The position numbers and the translations under genes were made by a program. From Glandiceps talaboti (lineage: Eukaryota; Hemichordata; Enteropneusta; Spengelidae): a stretch of DNA of 64,000 nucleotides. Every line of letters starts with the position of its first letter. Position 1 is the first letter of the stretch. Shown piece by piece: positions 10,995 through 23,640 of the stretch. The stretch covers positions 11,842,098 through 11,906,097 of the forward strand of contig NC_135560.1 of NCBI RefSeq assembly GCF_964340395.1, given 5' to 3'. The notes under the pieces were generated by a model, which worked only from the letters and a program-made list of their open reading frames with translations, was not told the origin of the DNA and searched no databases.

Positions 10995-13900
10995 CTAGAA
11001 TCCATATTTGGCTTGTGTCTGTTTCCTGGTAAGCCGGTTCTCTGCCCAAGAATTTTTCAGTTCCAATTCTCTTTCCTTGGCCTGCAATGAAATAGAAGGT
11101 ATATCCATCTGGTAACTAAGGCTAGGCTAGAGAATGTTACGTTATTTCTGTTCAAATCTATATACAGGGAATATAAGGCTCTTGTATCTCAACACACATG
11201 CATGGAGTTTTTTTTTTCTCGAAAGTCTCTGGATTGTTAAAGTTTAATAATATCATAAGACTGTTATTTTCTTTTACTTTCTATGACAAGTTACACCCCT
11301 CCCCCCCCCCCCCCCCCCCCCATATCAGTGATTACAAGAAAACATAAGATGTACACAAATTCATGTGACATATTCGGACATGTACAGAATCACTGTCACA
11401 ACATCATATTTTAAGGATATGAATCAGATAAAAGTATTTGTAATATATTGGTAACAAAAAATTACCTATTTCTCTCAAAATCTTCTTAAGAATACAATGC
11501 AAATTTGAAACGAGCAACTCAACTAGATAATTTGACATGATCATAACAATGGTACATGCATAAAATTAGGTTGATGATTCTTACCTGATGAGCTAGGTAT
11601 GTGATATGATGTTTCCTCCTTTGCTGACTGGTTGGTAGTTGTTCCTTTCTCTGCAGGTTGAAAAGAAACCCAATTGTTAGAATTTTTATTGGATTTAAAG
11701 ATGTATACATTCAATTGTGTTGATTTTTTTTAAATGGAAAAGCCAAGTCAGGCAAAGAAATTGTGGTAACTATAACGTCATTTCCTGCAAACAGTTGTCC
11801 CACAAATGTTTGCAGGAAATCTCCAAAATTGCAGAAAACATTTCAAATGCAATATGGCTTCTTCACATGATTTCAAAGTTGTACAACTTAAGACAAGGTG
11901 CTATTTTATCACCCAAAATCTTGATAACAGAAATCAAGAAATAAGTCTGACTGGACTTTTCCTATAAGTTGATAGCAGTAATCAATACAAGTGTACTAAA
12001 GGCAGAAATAAGTCTGACTGGACTTTTCCTTTAAGTTGATAGCAGTAATCAATACAAGTGTACTAAAGGCAGAAATAAGTCTGACTGGACTTTTCCTTTA
12101 AGTTGATAGCAGTAATCAATACAAGTGTACTAAAGGCAGAAATAAGTCTTACTTTTCCTTTAAGTTGATAGCAGTAATCAATACAAGTGTACTAAAGGCA
12201 GAAATAAGTCTGACTTTTCCTTTAAGTTGATAGCAGTAATCAATACAAGTGTACTAAAGGCAGAAATAAGTCTGACTTTTCCTTTAAGTTGATAGCAGTA
12301 ATCAATACAAGTGTACTAAAGGCAGAAATAAGTCTGACTTTTCCTTTAAGTTGATAGCAGTAATCAATACAAGTGTACTAAAGGCAGAAATAAGTCTTAC
12401 TTTTCCTTTAAGTTGATAGCAGTAATCAATACAAGTGTACTAAAGGCAGAAATAAGTCTGACTTTTCCTTTAAAAGCAGTAAAACTTACTAATTGACTTC
12501 TAAATTCCTTTTCTTCACTGTTGTATTTATTTAACCATTCTTTACTACTGTAATCTTGTCTGTCTTCCTGAATGTCAATAATCTGGACATCTTCTTTACG
12601 CCCCTTCTTGCCTTGGAGTCTCCTAAACTGGTAAAACAAATAGAGCAAGTGATGAATACCTGTCAAGTAAAGATATGAGGGTGTCCACAAATGTACATTC
12701 ACATAATTCACAATATCAACTACAAACCATTGCACTGAAAAAGAAACAGGAACAAAGCACCATAGCAGACTAGCAATAATTCCCTACAAAATGTACCTCA
12801 CACAATCCAGAGTCCTTTGAGAAGGACAATGAACATGCTATTTTAAAGTCACACACAACTAGGGAGACACACATGCTCAGTCACAGTCACATAACTTAGA
12901 AGAGACACATGCTCAATCACACACAGCTAGGGAGTTATATACTGTGTCACACAGCTAGGGAGACACATGCTCAGTCACACACAGCTAGGGGTATACACAC
13001 TGTCACACACAGCTAGGGAGACACATGCTCAGTCAAACACAGCTAGGGAGATTCATGCTCAGTCACACATAGCTAGGGAGATACATGCTCAGTTAAACAG
13101 CTAGAGAGATACATGCTCAGTCACACACAGCTAGGGAGTTACATGCTCATTTACATATAGCTAGAGAGTGACAGCCACATGCTCAGTCTCACATAGCCCA
13201 GCAAGAATGAGTCCATAAGGTGCACTGTAGCACTTACACAAGCATACATCATACATGTAGTCTAGCTGTTAGACCTCAGGCTTTCTTCTGAAAGGTGCAA
13301 TCAAGATCAGAGCCATTTGGCCTATCGCCCGCACTAGTGACCTTTGGTCGCCTTCACAGTGAGCAGAACAGCCCATGGGTTCTAGCACGACTAGCATACA
13401 TGTAAAGCTATCCTGAACTCTTCATGCAAAAACAATATAAAAGTAAAGACAACTTTGAAAGTCCTATAACCATGAGTAATGTCCTTCAGTATTACTATAC
13501 TGCAAGTATTTGTCGCGTAAAACTAACAACTTTGTAACAAATACTTGCAAACATTGCAAACTTACTCCTTCATCCTGTGCAAAGTCCTGTGAAGTCGTGT
13601 CTGGTGCAATCTGGTCTTGGCTTGCATCATAATATCCATATTGTTGTGTTGAATCACCACCGTATGCATACTATGGACAGAAATGATACGATAATGATTC
13701 ATTGATCTATAGAAACACTCATAGCAATATGTGTCTATGAATGTTCTAAATCCTATCATATCCATATCCATAGCAATGTCAACGAACAATTTCACAAAGA
13801 CACTGTTATGAATCACTACTATAGTGTACATGTACTGAAAACAGAAATTATATTAATTGACAAGTTATTTCTGCAAATAGAGCTGAAACCACTTCCATGT

Positions 13901-16900
13901 ATTCTTGGAAAGTTTTGCTGCCTCTTGACATAAATACTGGTAAATTGAAAACCTCCTTACCTGCTGGTTGTATTCTTGAAACGCTTGATTATCCTGTTCA
14001 TATTGTTGGTTGTAATACATATTATCAACATTTTGATAACCTTGACTGGATGACGACACTCCACCAGAATTCACACCAAAATCTAGTGGTGCACCAGCTC
14101 TGTCTGTTGATGTTGTCATTGATTTAAATGAAAGAGGTTTATTTGCGGCTACATCCATTTCTGATGATGTAGCTGTATATAACAATTTATTGTGATCTGA
14201 CTTGGTATGACTAAAACCAAGTGGTTTATCCACTTGACTTGCAGCAGGAACTGAAGTTGATGGCTGACCAGTTGTATATGTACCTATGTTGTCAGTTCTA
14301 GTAGTGGTAACTGCAGCCTGCTGGGCAGTGAATGTATTTATCTTATCTTTGATAGTGGTGGAAGCAATAGTCTGACTAATGGAAGATGTTGATTCCGGAA
14401 GCTGGCTTTCTGTTTTGGATTCGTTTGTTTTCTGTTCACCAAAAGAAAAGAAGCTAGCAGGTTCATCTTCATCGTCACTACCATAGTTCAGAAATAAAGC
14501 ATTTGTTCCCGCTGGTTGTGTGTTTTTCTTTGGCTGTGGTGGTTTCACTGGTGCTACTTTTGGTTTGATTTCTTGTTTCCTGGTCAGTGTGTAAGGTATT
14601 AGTATTCTGTTGGCTTCTTTTGATGCGGCATGTTTAGGCTTGGGAAGTAATGCAAACAGTCCAGTACCCTACAAATTAAAACATCAATATTACATAATAT
14701 GCATAAAATGGTATACATCATTCTTATAATTGGATATAATGATTGCATAAAGGCATCTAATGGGAAGGGGTAGTGGTGAGGAATGGAGATCTGCGCCATA
14801 GTAATATATCTTATTGATATTGCAGTGGTCTTTGTTGGTTTTTTATTATCAAAATCAATTTACTTGCTTGAACATGTACATTACACAGAACTTTAAAAAG
14901 TATACACAAATTTCATACTTACTTCATTACTGACCAAAAGTCCAAAGGTACTTTGTTAGTATCAATTTATTTTTATACAAAATTATGAATTTGTAGGGTT
15001 TAAATTATTCTTGTACTTTTTCCTCCTTTCTTGAATTTTTCCATTTTATTGAGACAAGAACTTACTCACCTGAGGATCTTGTTTTACTTTCTTAGGAACT
15101 GGTTCATCCTCATCTGAGTCAGGCTGAAGTGTGAAAACAAAGATATTTATGATCAATACCAGTAACAACTAAAATATAAATTAATAACTAGAGAAATTCT
15201 ATGATTGGTTGTATCAAATCTGATCATTTTCTTGTCACTGTTAGTAATTTTTTACCACACTTGAGGATTAATTTGCAAAGTACAGAAGACATTCAATATT
15301 GCATGTTATCAATGCATTATACTAGATTATATTATAGCATTACCAATTCCAGTGAATTTTGTGACGTCATCGCTGTACATTATTACTGATAATGTACTCC
15401 GTTATTGGGCATCGCGGCCCCGGAAGGAGCATAACAATACAAGCTTATTTGTTCTGTTTCTTCATACGACTAGGTATTTTTTCGAAATGCATGTTGTTAC
15501 TTATGATTGTCATTTCCACTGTTTAAAAATACAACGCATTCATGAAACAAATTTGTGTTCACAGCAGTTCATTGGAGTGTATAATGTGTGTACGTGTACG
15601 TACATGTGTCGCTATGATTAGTATTCAGCTTCCGGGCCGAACATGGCAGACGATGTTCAGCGCTGTGTATATTATACGTTTTTTTGCGTTTCTCGGTCTA
15701 CAAATTCACTGGAATTGGCAAAACTATAAAATAACTCAAGCAAACGTTGCACTCCATAATGGGCTCGGCTGTCGCCTCGCCCATTATGTCGTTCAAAGTT
15801 TGCTTTCGTCCATTATGGGCTGGGAGGGCGTACATTATTGTTTAATTCATGGATTTTCAAAAATTATACCAAAATGAACAAGACTTTATTGTTATTACTC
15901 TGAAAAATTGCGGGCACTCCACATTGCTGAGTGTTGTTAGCAACACAGCAATCTGGTATACCACACTCCACAACAGTCAAGCTTTCTGTCTATATTCTTA
16001 CATGGGTGCTTGAAATTTCTGTTATCAGTCACAAGAGGGCACTGTTGATATCGTAAGACTTGAACAGGTGGTGGTTCAAATCTTGCCAAAGGATAGCCAG
16101 TCAGAAAGAAAATACATGTGGCTGTGGTGAACCTAGACTGTAAGATACTGGTACATTGTGTTGCTATGCCCCTCATTGGCCCAAGGGGTGTGTGACGGTG
16201 CCCTGACATGGCATACATTAGTATCTTTTAGTTTTACAGACTATGGTGAACCTTGAACTAGGAGAAATGTGCAGATTACACTGTAAATATAAGCTTGCCC
16301 CTACAACTATTTGATCATGATCAATACTACACACAGTAACACTGATGTCCACAATCAATAAACTGTACGCATGTAGGGTTACAGAAATTGGAGGAATTTG
16401 GGCAGATCAATTGAACGAGTTAACCATATTTTCAAACTGAATATGATGAAGTCGTTGTTGGTTATCATAACTATGATACTTACATCAGGCAGTGAAGGAA
16501 CAGTGATTTTCACAGGCTGATTTTTCTTGGGTGGTGGTAAATTCAGTGATCTAGTTGGTTTTGTTGTTGTGGATGTGGTGCTACCTGTCCTTTCACCATT
16601 ATTTCTGCTACTCAGTGACAAACCACTCTTGCCCAAACCACTGGTATCTACAACAAACAGAATATCGATCAAACAATGCATCTTTAGCATACATCACTCA
16701 AAGATGAGGAAAATTCTCTATCTTATCTTTGCACTCATACCAAACCTTTAGCCAACCCAACCCAAGTGTGAACAGTTTGGCACGGCTACATGTATTACCT
16801 CTAGACAAGTCTTCTCTCAGGTCAGATTGTCATGCCAGTTTGCCAGGCATAGTTTGGCGAATGGGTTCAACACTCCCCATTTGCCAAACCATACACGTTG

Positions 16901-17456
16901 TAAGTTGCATGACAATCTGACCTAAGTAAGAAACTTTACAATACCTGGCTATTTTTCCCCCATTTCACAAAAAATAAAGGGTTTGTTTTCACGTGTTTTT
17001 CTACGTAGTTAAGTAGTAGATTTCTTCGTCACAGTCCTTTAATGATAGAGGAACTGTGGTATAGCATACTTCACGATTTTCAGAGACACTTTCCTACACT
17101 TGTTTTTGTTTATCAATCTCGGAGTGGAGTGGAAAGTCTATGGTTTAAATGATGATCTCCACATTCCTTTGTGTGTTTACGAAGGCCCACTGCCAGCTGT
17201 TTTGAGTACGGAGTCAATTAACGGAATCAAGCCGTCCGAATGCACGGACTCCTGATTCTGTACCCATGATTCGGATTGTCAAACATGCATGTTTACCTAT
17301 TTTTGGTACAGATGACTTCGGTGGAGGTAAAGTTGACAGAAGCGACTTCGCCGTCACAGACGGTTTATCGCCAATCGAAGCTGACTTCGTGACCTGTGAT
17401 TCCTCGTCGTCACTGTAATCGCTTTCATCACTACTTCCATACGTTACCAAAGCCAT
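10995..17456 (-). CDS. PRCC: PRCC homologue (proline-rich mitotic checkpoint/splicing-associated factor), eight exons
   Basis: PRCC is a nuclear protein linked to pre-mRNA splicing and the mitotic checkpoint (human 491 aa). Exons on the minus strand are 17297-17456, 16484-16647, 15070-15123, 13961-14668, 13566-13670, 12490-12627, 11585-11650 and 10995-11081. All phases agree and give 493 aa. Landmarks: N-terminus MALVTYGSSDESD (human MSLVAYASSDESE); SLNLPPPKKNQPVKITVPSL; GTGLFALLPKPKHAASKEAN; DDFA-like acidic stretches; IAPDTTSQDF and FRRLQGKKGR; the RNA-splicing-factor-like QQRRKHHITYLAHQ; and the nearly invariant C-terminus AKERELELKNSWAEN...QTQAKYGF. All canonical splice sites are present and nothing is truncated. 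The start is the first ATG, followed directly by the family motif. Divergently paired with the acidic-protein gene at 17948. Confidence 0.96.
11295..11321. repeat. Poly(C) tract
   Basis: Run of more than 20 C residues in PRCC intron 7. Confidence 0.9.
11941..12478. repeat. 67/62-bp tandem repeat array, about 8.5 copies
   Basis: Copies begin at 11941, 12008, 12075, 12142, 12204, 12266, 12328, 12390 and 12452. The first three spacings are 67 bp and the rest 62 bp, after loss of a few bases around 'gactgg'. Copies are almost identical. The array ends about 11 bp from the PRCC exon 6 splice donor, at the start of intron 6. Confidence 0.95.
12845..13195. repeat. ~30-bp minisatellite (TCACACACAGCTAGGGAGAC...)
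   Basis: About eleven degenerate copies of a unit containing 'cacacagctagggaga' and 'acatgctcagt', in PRCC intron 5. Unit length drifts. Confidence 0.9.
15333..15729. mobile_element. MITE-like element with ~25-bp terminal inverted repeats
   Basis: CCAATTCCAGTGAATTT at 15343-15359 is matched by its complement at 15701-15717, with similar TATAG-rich outer bases. The 397-bp interval lies in PRCC intron 2 and has no convincing ORF. Just beyond it (15750-15815) 'ccattatgggc' occurs in both orientations. Confidence 0.6.
16819..16923. mobile_element. Short foldback element (105 bp)
   Basis: AGGTCAGATTGTCATGC at the left end is perfectly complementary to GCATGACAATCTGACCT at the right end. Inner arms GTTTGGCGAATGGG and CCCATTTGCCAAAC also pair. 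It sits in PRCC intron 1. Confidence 0.75.
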
Positions 17457-17947
17457 GAATGTCTGTATTGAACTGAGCTATGCCCCCAAGAACACGATAG
17501 TTCGGCAATCTTTCAGCCTCTTGCTTTCTGTCTAGGCCCTCGCTCGGAGCTACGAGCAAAATACGACACTTCCGGTGACCCCAATATCACTATAAGTAGC
17601 CTATAATTTACAACACATCGAACGTCGATTGCAACAAGATTTTACCGAGGAAAACGACTTGCCATCTTTACTATCATACATCTATATAATAACATACGGT
17701 TTTAAAAATAAAATTGAATAAACAAAATTTGTATTTAATGTCTGAATAGAAATGAAACAAAACAAATCAATGTGAAATATATAACGAATCACACGCTGGA
17801 AATAAAACATGGTTGTTTAGATTGTCCCGCGAAATGAACAAAACACGTCCGCACGCACGGAGATCGAGTAGTAGATGCAACACTAGAATATAGATGTGCA
17901 CTCGAGTCGTCCAAATGTTTTTGGACAACCATACCAGTTAGGACAAG
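17457..17947. promoter_or_regulatory. Bidirectional promoter interval between PRCC and the acidic-protein gene
   Basis: A 491-bp gap separates divergent start codons. It has locally higher CpG content than its surroundings (17500-17580 and 17825-17950). No TATA box is evident near either start. Confidence 0.5.
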
Positions 17948-20014
17948 ATGACCACGAGGAGTTACAGGCGTGTAAAACAAATATCGGTGTCAGAATCGTC
18001 TGAAGATTCCGAAACATCTTGCCGAAAATCCTTGAAAAATGGAAAATTGCAGGAACTTGAGGAAGATGGACATGACGAGGTCAGTGTTGAAACCCAGTGC
18101 ACGCAGTTCAGTGCAGTGTCTGTGACAGGCGTAAATGAGCATGTTGTTATCAGTATAAACATGGAGGCAGTCCTTCCTACCTCCATGGTATAAACAACTG
18201 TGAAGTGTGTGAATTTTTGACACAACTTTCATAGCATTAGCAATATTTGCTTGCACCACGCTATGTGTGCTTGTTTGCCCCAGCAATCACGAATGATGGC
18301 CATGGCTGCTGAAATGAAATGGACATACACAGAAGATAGGTGATGGGAGAGTGAAAGGATGTATTTAAATATTATTTGCATATAGTATATGACAAAGGAC
18401 ACGCCATACCAGTAACTTGAGATCGGTTACCATGACAATTTGCTTTATCTCTTGTGGAACAGCTAGTACACAGTGGAATGAAAACTTCATTGTTTCTTCT
18501 GACTATTTTTCAGAGATGTGATAAAACGCCAACATCACCAGTCCGATTTTCTAGAAGACTAGAGGGTAAAAGCAAAAGAAAACTTTACATACCAACCAGG
18601 GATGAAGTATTCAAATCATTGGTACCTGAAGGAACTCCTTCTAAAAATCTAGAATATTTCAGACCAAGAAAATTGGTCAATAATTTGTTGAGAGTGTAAG
18701 TATATTATGCTTGGCATAATGTTGTTGTCAATTTAGAAGACCTTACATGGATAATGAATGATGGATTGGTTGGGTAGTTAGGTAGCAAGAAAATAACTGC
18801 TTGGAAATAAAATCCTTGTGTAACTTGAAGTACTCTCACTTACGAGTCTTAAGTATTACAGTCTTGTACTTATGTTAGGGGGATCAACTTGAACTCTAGT
18901 AGTAGTAGTAGTAGTAGTACTGATATACAAAATGATTGTCATCTCTAATTGAAAAAAACAAAAGTTTTGAAAACACTATTACAAAAAACTGCCAGCATTA
19001 TGCAGACAAACATTCACCTGAAGATTTATATTGATTTGTAAATAGATGTTACTTGATTATCGATTTAATATTAATGAACTTATTGCTAATAAAGTATTTC
19101 AGATCAAATTATATGACACTCCATCATGTTTCAGAGACGGAAAAAACTGGGTACGGGTAGCTACAATACATCCCCAAAAGCACAGCGTGTTTTTCACTGC
19201 CTCTTTGCAGTCAGTACACTTTGGAGTGTGTTATAAAGAGGCTTGTGGTTTTATGACAATGCTACAATAATTGTAGTCTGTAAGATATGTGGTGTGAGGG
19301 CGCCCTCATCCATCATTAGTCCACCCAGTATAATATAAGAGAATGTAGATGAGGGTGGAATGAAATGACATCATACAAGCTACAATAATCCATGACAAAA
19401 TTAATACAAAAGTATCACCTATTCAGTAATGATTCTCTGTACATATCAGCATTGTACTCGGCCACTTGTAGACATAACTTCTTTTTTACTTTCTTTGCAG
19501 ACATCATCGTTATAATTATGATCCAGATTATTCCTCTAGTGGTGATATTGATGACTTCATTCAATATAGTGAGGAGGATTCGGACTCTGATTCATCAAGT
19601 ACAGAAGACAAGGAATCTACATCTGATTCTGAATCTGAGGACGTGCCAAATGGGAGGAAATCAAGGACTCAAAGTAGCAAGAATGCCAGTCAAAAGAGGC
19701 GACTAGAAAATTCTGACCGACGTGGTAGTAAAGACAATGTTTTATCTAAAGGAAGGAGGCGAATAGTATCAGTGAGTTCATCTAACGATGAAAGTGATGG
19801 TGAAGACGACGATGTTCAAATATCAAGGGTAAAGAAGCGAAAACCATCAACTTCTGTCTTGACTTCCTCTGATGACGAAACTTGTGAAACCATAGCAACA
19901 AGAAGATCTGAGAGAGCAGACTGTCTCAGAAGGGAGCGAGATAAGAAAATTAGCAACAGACTTGCTGAATATAGAAGTCAGAGACAACAAAAACAAGTTA
20001 GAAAGTCTTCTTAA
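17948..20014 (+). CDS. Acidic, serine-rich, probably nuclear protein; family not recognised
   Basis: Exons 17948-18079, 18514-18695 and 19501-20014 join in phase to 275 aa. The first donor is GTCAGT, slightly unusual but acceptable; the others are GTAAGT with normal acceptors. Residues 1-44 hold an SESSEDSE acidic-Ser stretch. Exon 2 is the most sequence-complex part (RKLYIPTRDEVFKSLVPEGT, then FRPRKLVNNLL). Exon 3 begins HHRYNYDPDYSSSGDIDDFI, followed by D/S/E-rich runs alternating with KRR/RRR basic clusters that look like nuclear localisation signals, then a charged tail RRERDKKISNRLAEYRSQRQ that may be helical. The DDFI plus acidic run is seen in several chromatin-associated proteins, but I cannot assign a family. 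The head-to-head arrangement with PRCC supports a real gene. Confidence 0.75.
18897..18919. repeat. (TAG)n microsatellite
   Basis: About seven TAG units in intron 2 of the acidic-protein gene. Confidence 0.9.
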
Positions 20015-23000
20015 GTTAATTTGACAGCCAAGTATCTGTCTCAAGAAATGTAAATATCATAGAACTGTATGCAAAGAGGTGAAAAGACTAATTTTGGTCA
20101 TTTTTTTTATAGAATGTGATTGTATATGTTATAGAATTATACCAAATGTTTGTATATATTAGTGATTTCAGTATGCAGCATTCAAATATATTTGGTTAAC
20201 TGCCTTCATATGTCAGTTCAAATTTAACATATTCAATTCGACTAGATACCACAGGTGTGTGGCATGAAATATGAAGATAGGAATTTTATACAAACATGTC
20301 CTCTATACAAGCGTTGTTTGTGTTCAATATAGCTTTCATGTATGATTTCAACTACTTTCTGTACTACTTAGGGTGACCTTATGTTTCTCATTACTTTTTC
20401 ATGGCAATTATGGTTGGTTGGTCGATTTAAAATTGAAAAATTCAAAAATCATCATGTTTCTCTGCCTCTACTTTTCAACATCTCTAGCTTCCTTTTATTG
20501 GATTCCTGATATCAAACCCTTTCCCAACTTCTTTACACATTTGATATGTTCTCAGCCTCACTACTTTAGTAACTTCCGTAATGAAAGAAATGCTCTGTTC
20601 GTGAACAAGTGTCATCGCCGCCACCATGACTGTAGATGATGTTGACAGTCCAAACTGTTGTGTGTATTCTTGCCAGAGAGGGCGCTGTTTCGCAAAATAT
20701 TGTTTTATTTTGATGTCGGAGCTGAAAATTTGCGTCGGTCAGGTAATGAGAAACAGAAAAAAAGGGTTATCCTTATATGGAAAAAATCAACTAATGAAAA
20801 AGCACTATGTTTGATAAGTGAAAATGTGACAAATAAATCCTGCAGCTATAGCTACTGCAATGGAAAACTTTGTGAGTTTTATGTACCTATTAGTTTTTCT
20901 TCCACATAGCCGTGGTTCTCAAACATTCTATCAGGGAACATGCTTGATTCCATGAATTAAAAATTAATTCCCAGTAGTCCTGTGTATATATCTCATTGTG
21001 CATAATAATAATTTTTAGAAAGAAAGCAAAAACATATTTCCATCATGAATTGATTTAATTAATCCAGGTTCTGTTTACACTTCCGGTCTTCACATATACT
21101 GCTTAGACTGAAGTCACATGACGACAACTTTGTCATTCGCCCTTGTTCTGCTCCCTACAAGAGCGCCCCCAACGTGCTAAATGAACATGTATATGTTGTA
21201 ACGCTAGTACACACAGTCACTCTATTATATGGGACTGTACTCTAGACGATTCATTATCAGCAGGTGTTATAACACCTGAATATAATTATAATTATAATTT
21301 AATATATTCAAATGTAAAAACAAAGATGGAAACGGACTACCTTTGTGTTGGCATAAGGGAAAGAAAACGTTCGACTTTGGTAAATCTACAATTATGTCAC
21401 CAATGGCAACAGATGTCGATCGAGCTCGAATTCATTGCACGTATATACTGTAAGTTTTAAATCGGAGTTTAAATCAATCAAATATATAACATGGCAGAGA
21501 GGTTCAGGTCATGTGGTCATACAGTATCAACTTTTGTGAATCTCCGTGATAAGTCTATCACAATGATAAACGTGACAGGATTTAAATTTGTCACTGTCTC
21601 CAGTAGTCATCGAGTCGTTTATACCAAGAATGTTGGCTACTGCATGTGGACTCATCAGTGTTTTATCATTTCACATAAATACTGCAACAATTTCAGTTGA
21701 TGCACACTTTATTTTCTGAGCGAAATATTACACACGATGTGACTTTCATATTCATGTCTTGTGAACTACGTACACACACACACCTACCTACCTACATAAA
21801 AACACACACATACACACACACACACACACACACATACACACTAGGTTTTGGCGAAATGTATATAAGCAGTGTCATGTCTGCACCCAAACACAGTAATTTG
21901 CAAATTCATGACATGATGTCGTCTTGATATGAATGCTATGGACGAATAAATAAAATGTGCAACATTATGACTGGTTTATCGTTTCGTATATTTGAAAATA
22001 AAACGTCAGGGTAGAAGCTCGGGGAAACTGTAAAATGCCAGTTCTGTTGGTGTAAAGTTCAAAATAAATCTAAATTTACACACATTCTCTATCCAAGTAC
22101 CAGTATGACAATTATTCATCACGACCAAAGGAATAAATACGTACCTAGTATATCTAAAGCCGTTAAAAGTGATTTTAACTGAACATTGAACAATCAACTT
22201 GTTCAACATAATACATTTAATAGTAACATTACTAATTTAAGGTAATTCAGTGCGAGACCAAATATGTCATGACAGATGACATTTTACATCCATTGGGATT
22301 AATATGTTGCAATTGGTCGTATGCATATCGCTCATCCATCAAGTGCAACAACGTGGTACACAGTATTTTATCACAATATATGATGACACGTTCAGCACGT
22401 GTGATACTGAATATTATTAATCAATGTCAATATCTACCATCAGAACTAATTTGTATGTAAATATTCATGTATGTGTTTAGGCTTAAACTTTATATTAGGT
22501 GACATGCCTCGATTCAATATGTCGATCAATTATCATTATCATGCATACAGAACCTATTAAAACACCATTTGTACGCTAATATATGGCTGTGGACATTTCA
22601 TATTTTATTAGCCACATGGAGTCATACTAAATTATATTATGAAAACATTGTATTCAAATTATAGACTATGGGTTGAAGGTTTGGCGTAAATTTCGCGGGT
22701 AATAATAGCCATGCGTGCACACCAGAAAAAAGGCGGGTTGATTATTTTTCATAATGCGGTCAAATGAGGACATGTAACAAATTATTAATAGTGCCTTCTT
22801 CCCATCTAGACGGCACTAAAAATCCTACCTCAAGTAGGATTCAGGGTAGTTTGAAGCCCGTGTAGATGCAAACGCGTCCTGAAACCGTCCTGAAAACTCT
22901 CCTGACTTAGGACACCTTTGAGATGTTTCCTAAAACCCACCCGACTTCGTCCTATGTACTGTCAGGACAGAGTCAGGAGGGAATGCGCGACATCTACTCC

Positions 23001-23100
23001 ACAACGTTCCTACGTGTAGACACAAATCTATCCTAGGACAACCTACGTGTAAATGGGGCTATTGACGTGTAAACAAAGAGTGCAAAGACACCACCAAGAT
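20015..23100. other. Gene-poor interval
   Basis: Includes the 3' side of the acidic-protein gene and unassigned sequence. A CA-rich microsatellite lies at about 21772-21842. At about 22800-23060 a GC-richer patch carries several scattered copies of 'tcctgac/gtcagga' and 'cctacgtgta', suggesting a decayed inverted-repeat transposon. Small ORFs show no recognisable homology or splice support. Confidence 0.5.
21772..21842. repeat. CA-rich microsatellite
   Basis: Imperfect (CA)n with ACCT interruptions. Confidence 0.85.
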
Positions 23101-23248
23101 TCCCTAACATTGTTAATTAACCACTACTACTAAACTACTTCCAAATCTGGGTCAAGAAGTTCTTGAATTGGATTGGCACAGGAAACAAAAAATGATTGGC
23201 AATCAAGAACACCCCAGTAAATAAAACAAAACAAAAATAATCCCACAA

Positions 23249-23251
<3 letters not shown>

Positions 23252-23339
<88 letters not shown>

Positions 23340-23346
23340 AACAAAC
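23252..23346. repeat. (ACAG)n then (ACAA)n microsatellite
   Basis: About 20 ACAG units followed by ACAA units. It creates spurious Cys-Leu-Ser-Val reading frames on the minus strand. Confidence 0.95.
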
Positions 23347-23394
23347 AAAATAGACACTGACATAAAAGACTACTACTTTCTCCGTTCAAAATCC

Positions 23395-23640
23395 AATCTT
23401 TTCAATTCCTTTCTTTTCTTTCACCTAATCCAATCCTTCCCCTCCTTTGCTTTGCTTTTCTTTCCTTTCCTTTCCTTTCTTTACCCTACCCTACCCTAAG
23501 TTACCCTTCTATACACTCTACCTTACCTTACCCTGTCCTACCCTATACCCTACCATATCCTGCCCTACCTACCCTACCTTCTCTATCTCTCATCCCCTTC
23601 CCTTCCCTTCCTTTACCTTGCCTTTCTTTATACCTTGCTT
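23395..23640. repeat. Polypyrimidine / (CCTA)n-like tract
   Basis: Almost pure C/T on the plus strand over more than 200 bp, with degenerate TTTCC, TACCC and CCTTA words. The apparent ORF through it is a low-complexity artefact. Confidence 0.85.

Noticed and set aside
22800-23060. Possible complete inverted-repeat transposon
   Set aside because: Ends CCCATCTAGACGG and (complement) CCCCATTTACACG are only weakly similar and the interior is too scrambled to define boundaries.
23130-23389. Cys-Leu-Ser-Val repeat ORFs with hydrophobic ends
   Set aside because: Frames through the (ACAG)n tract; no splice or homology support.
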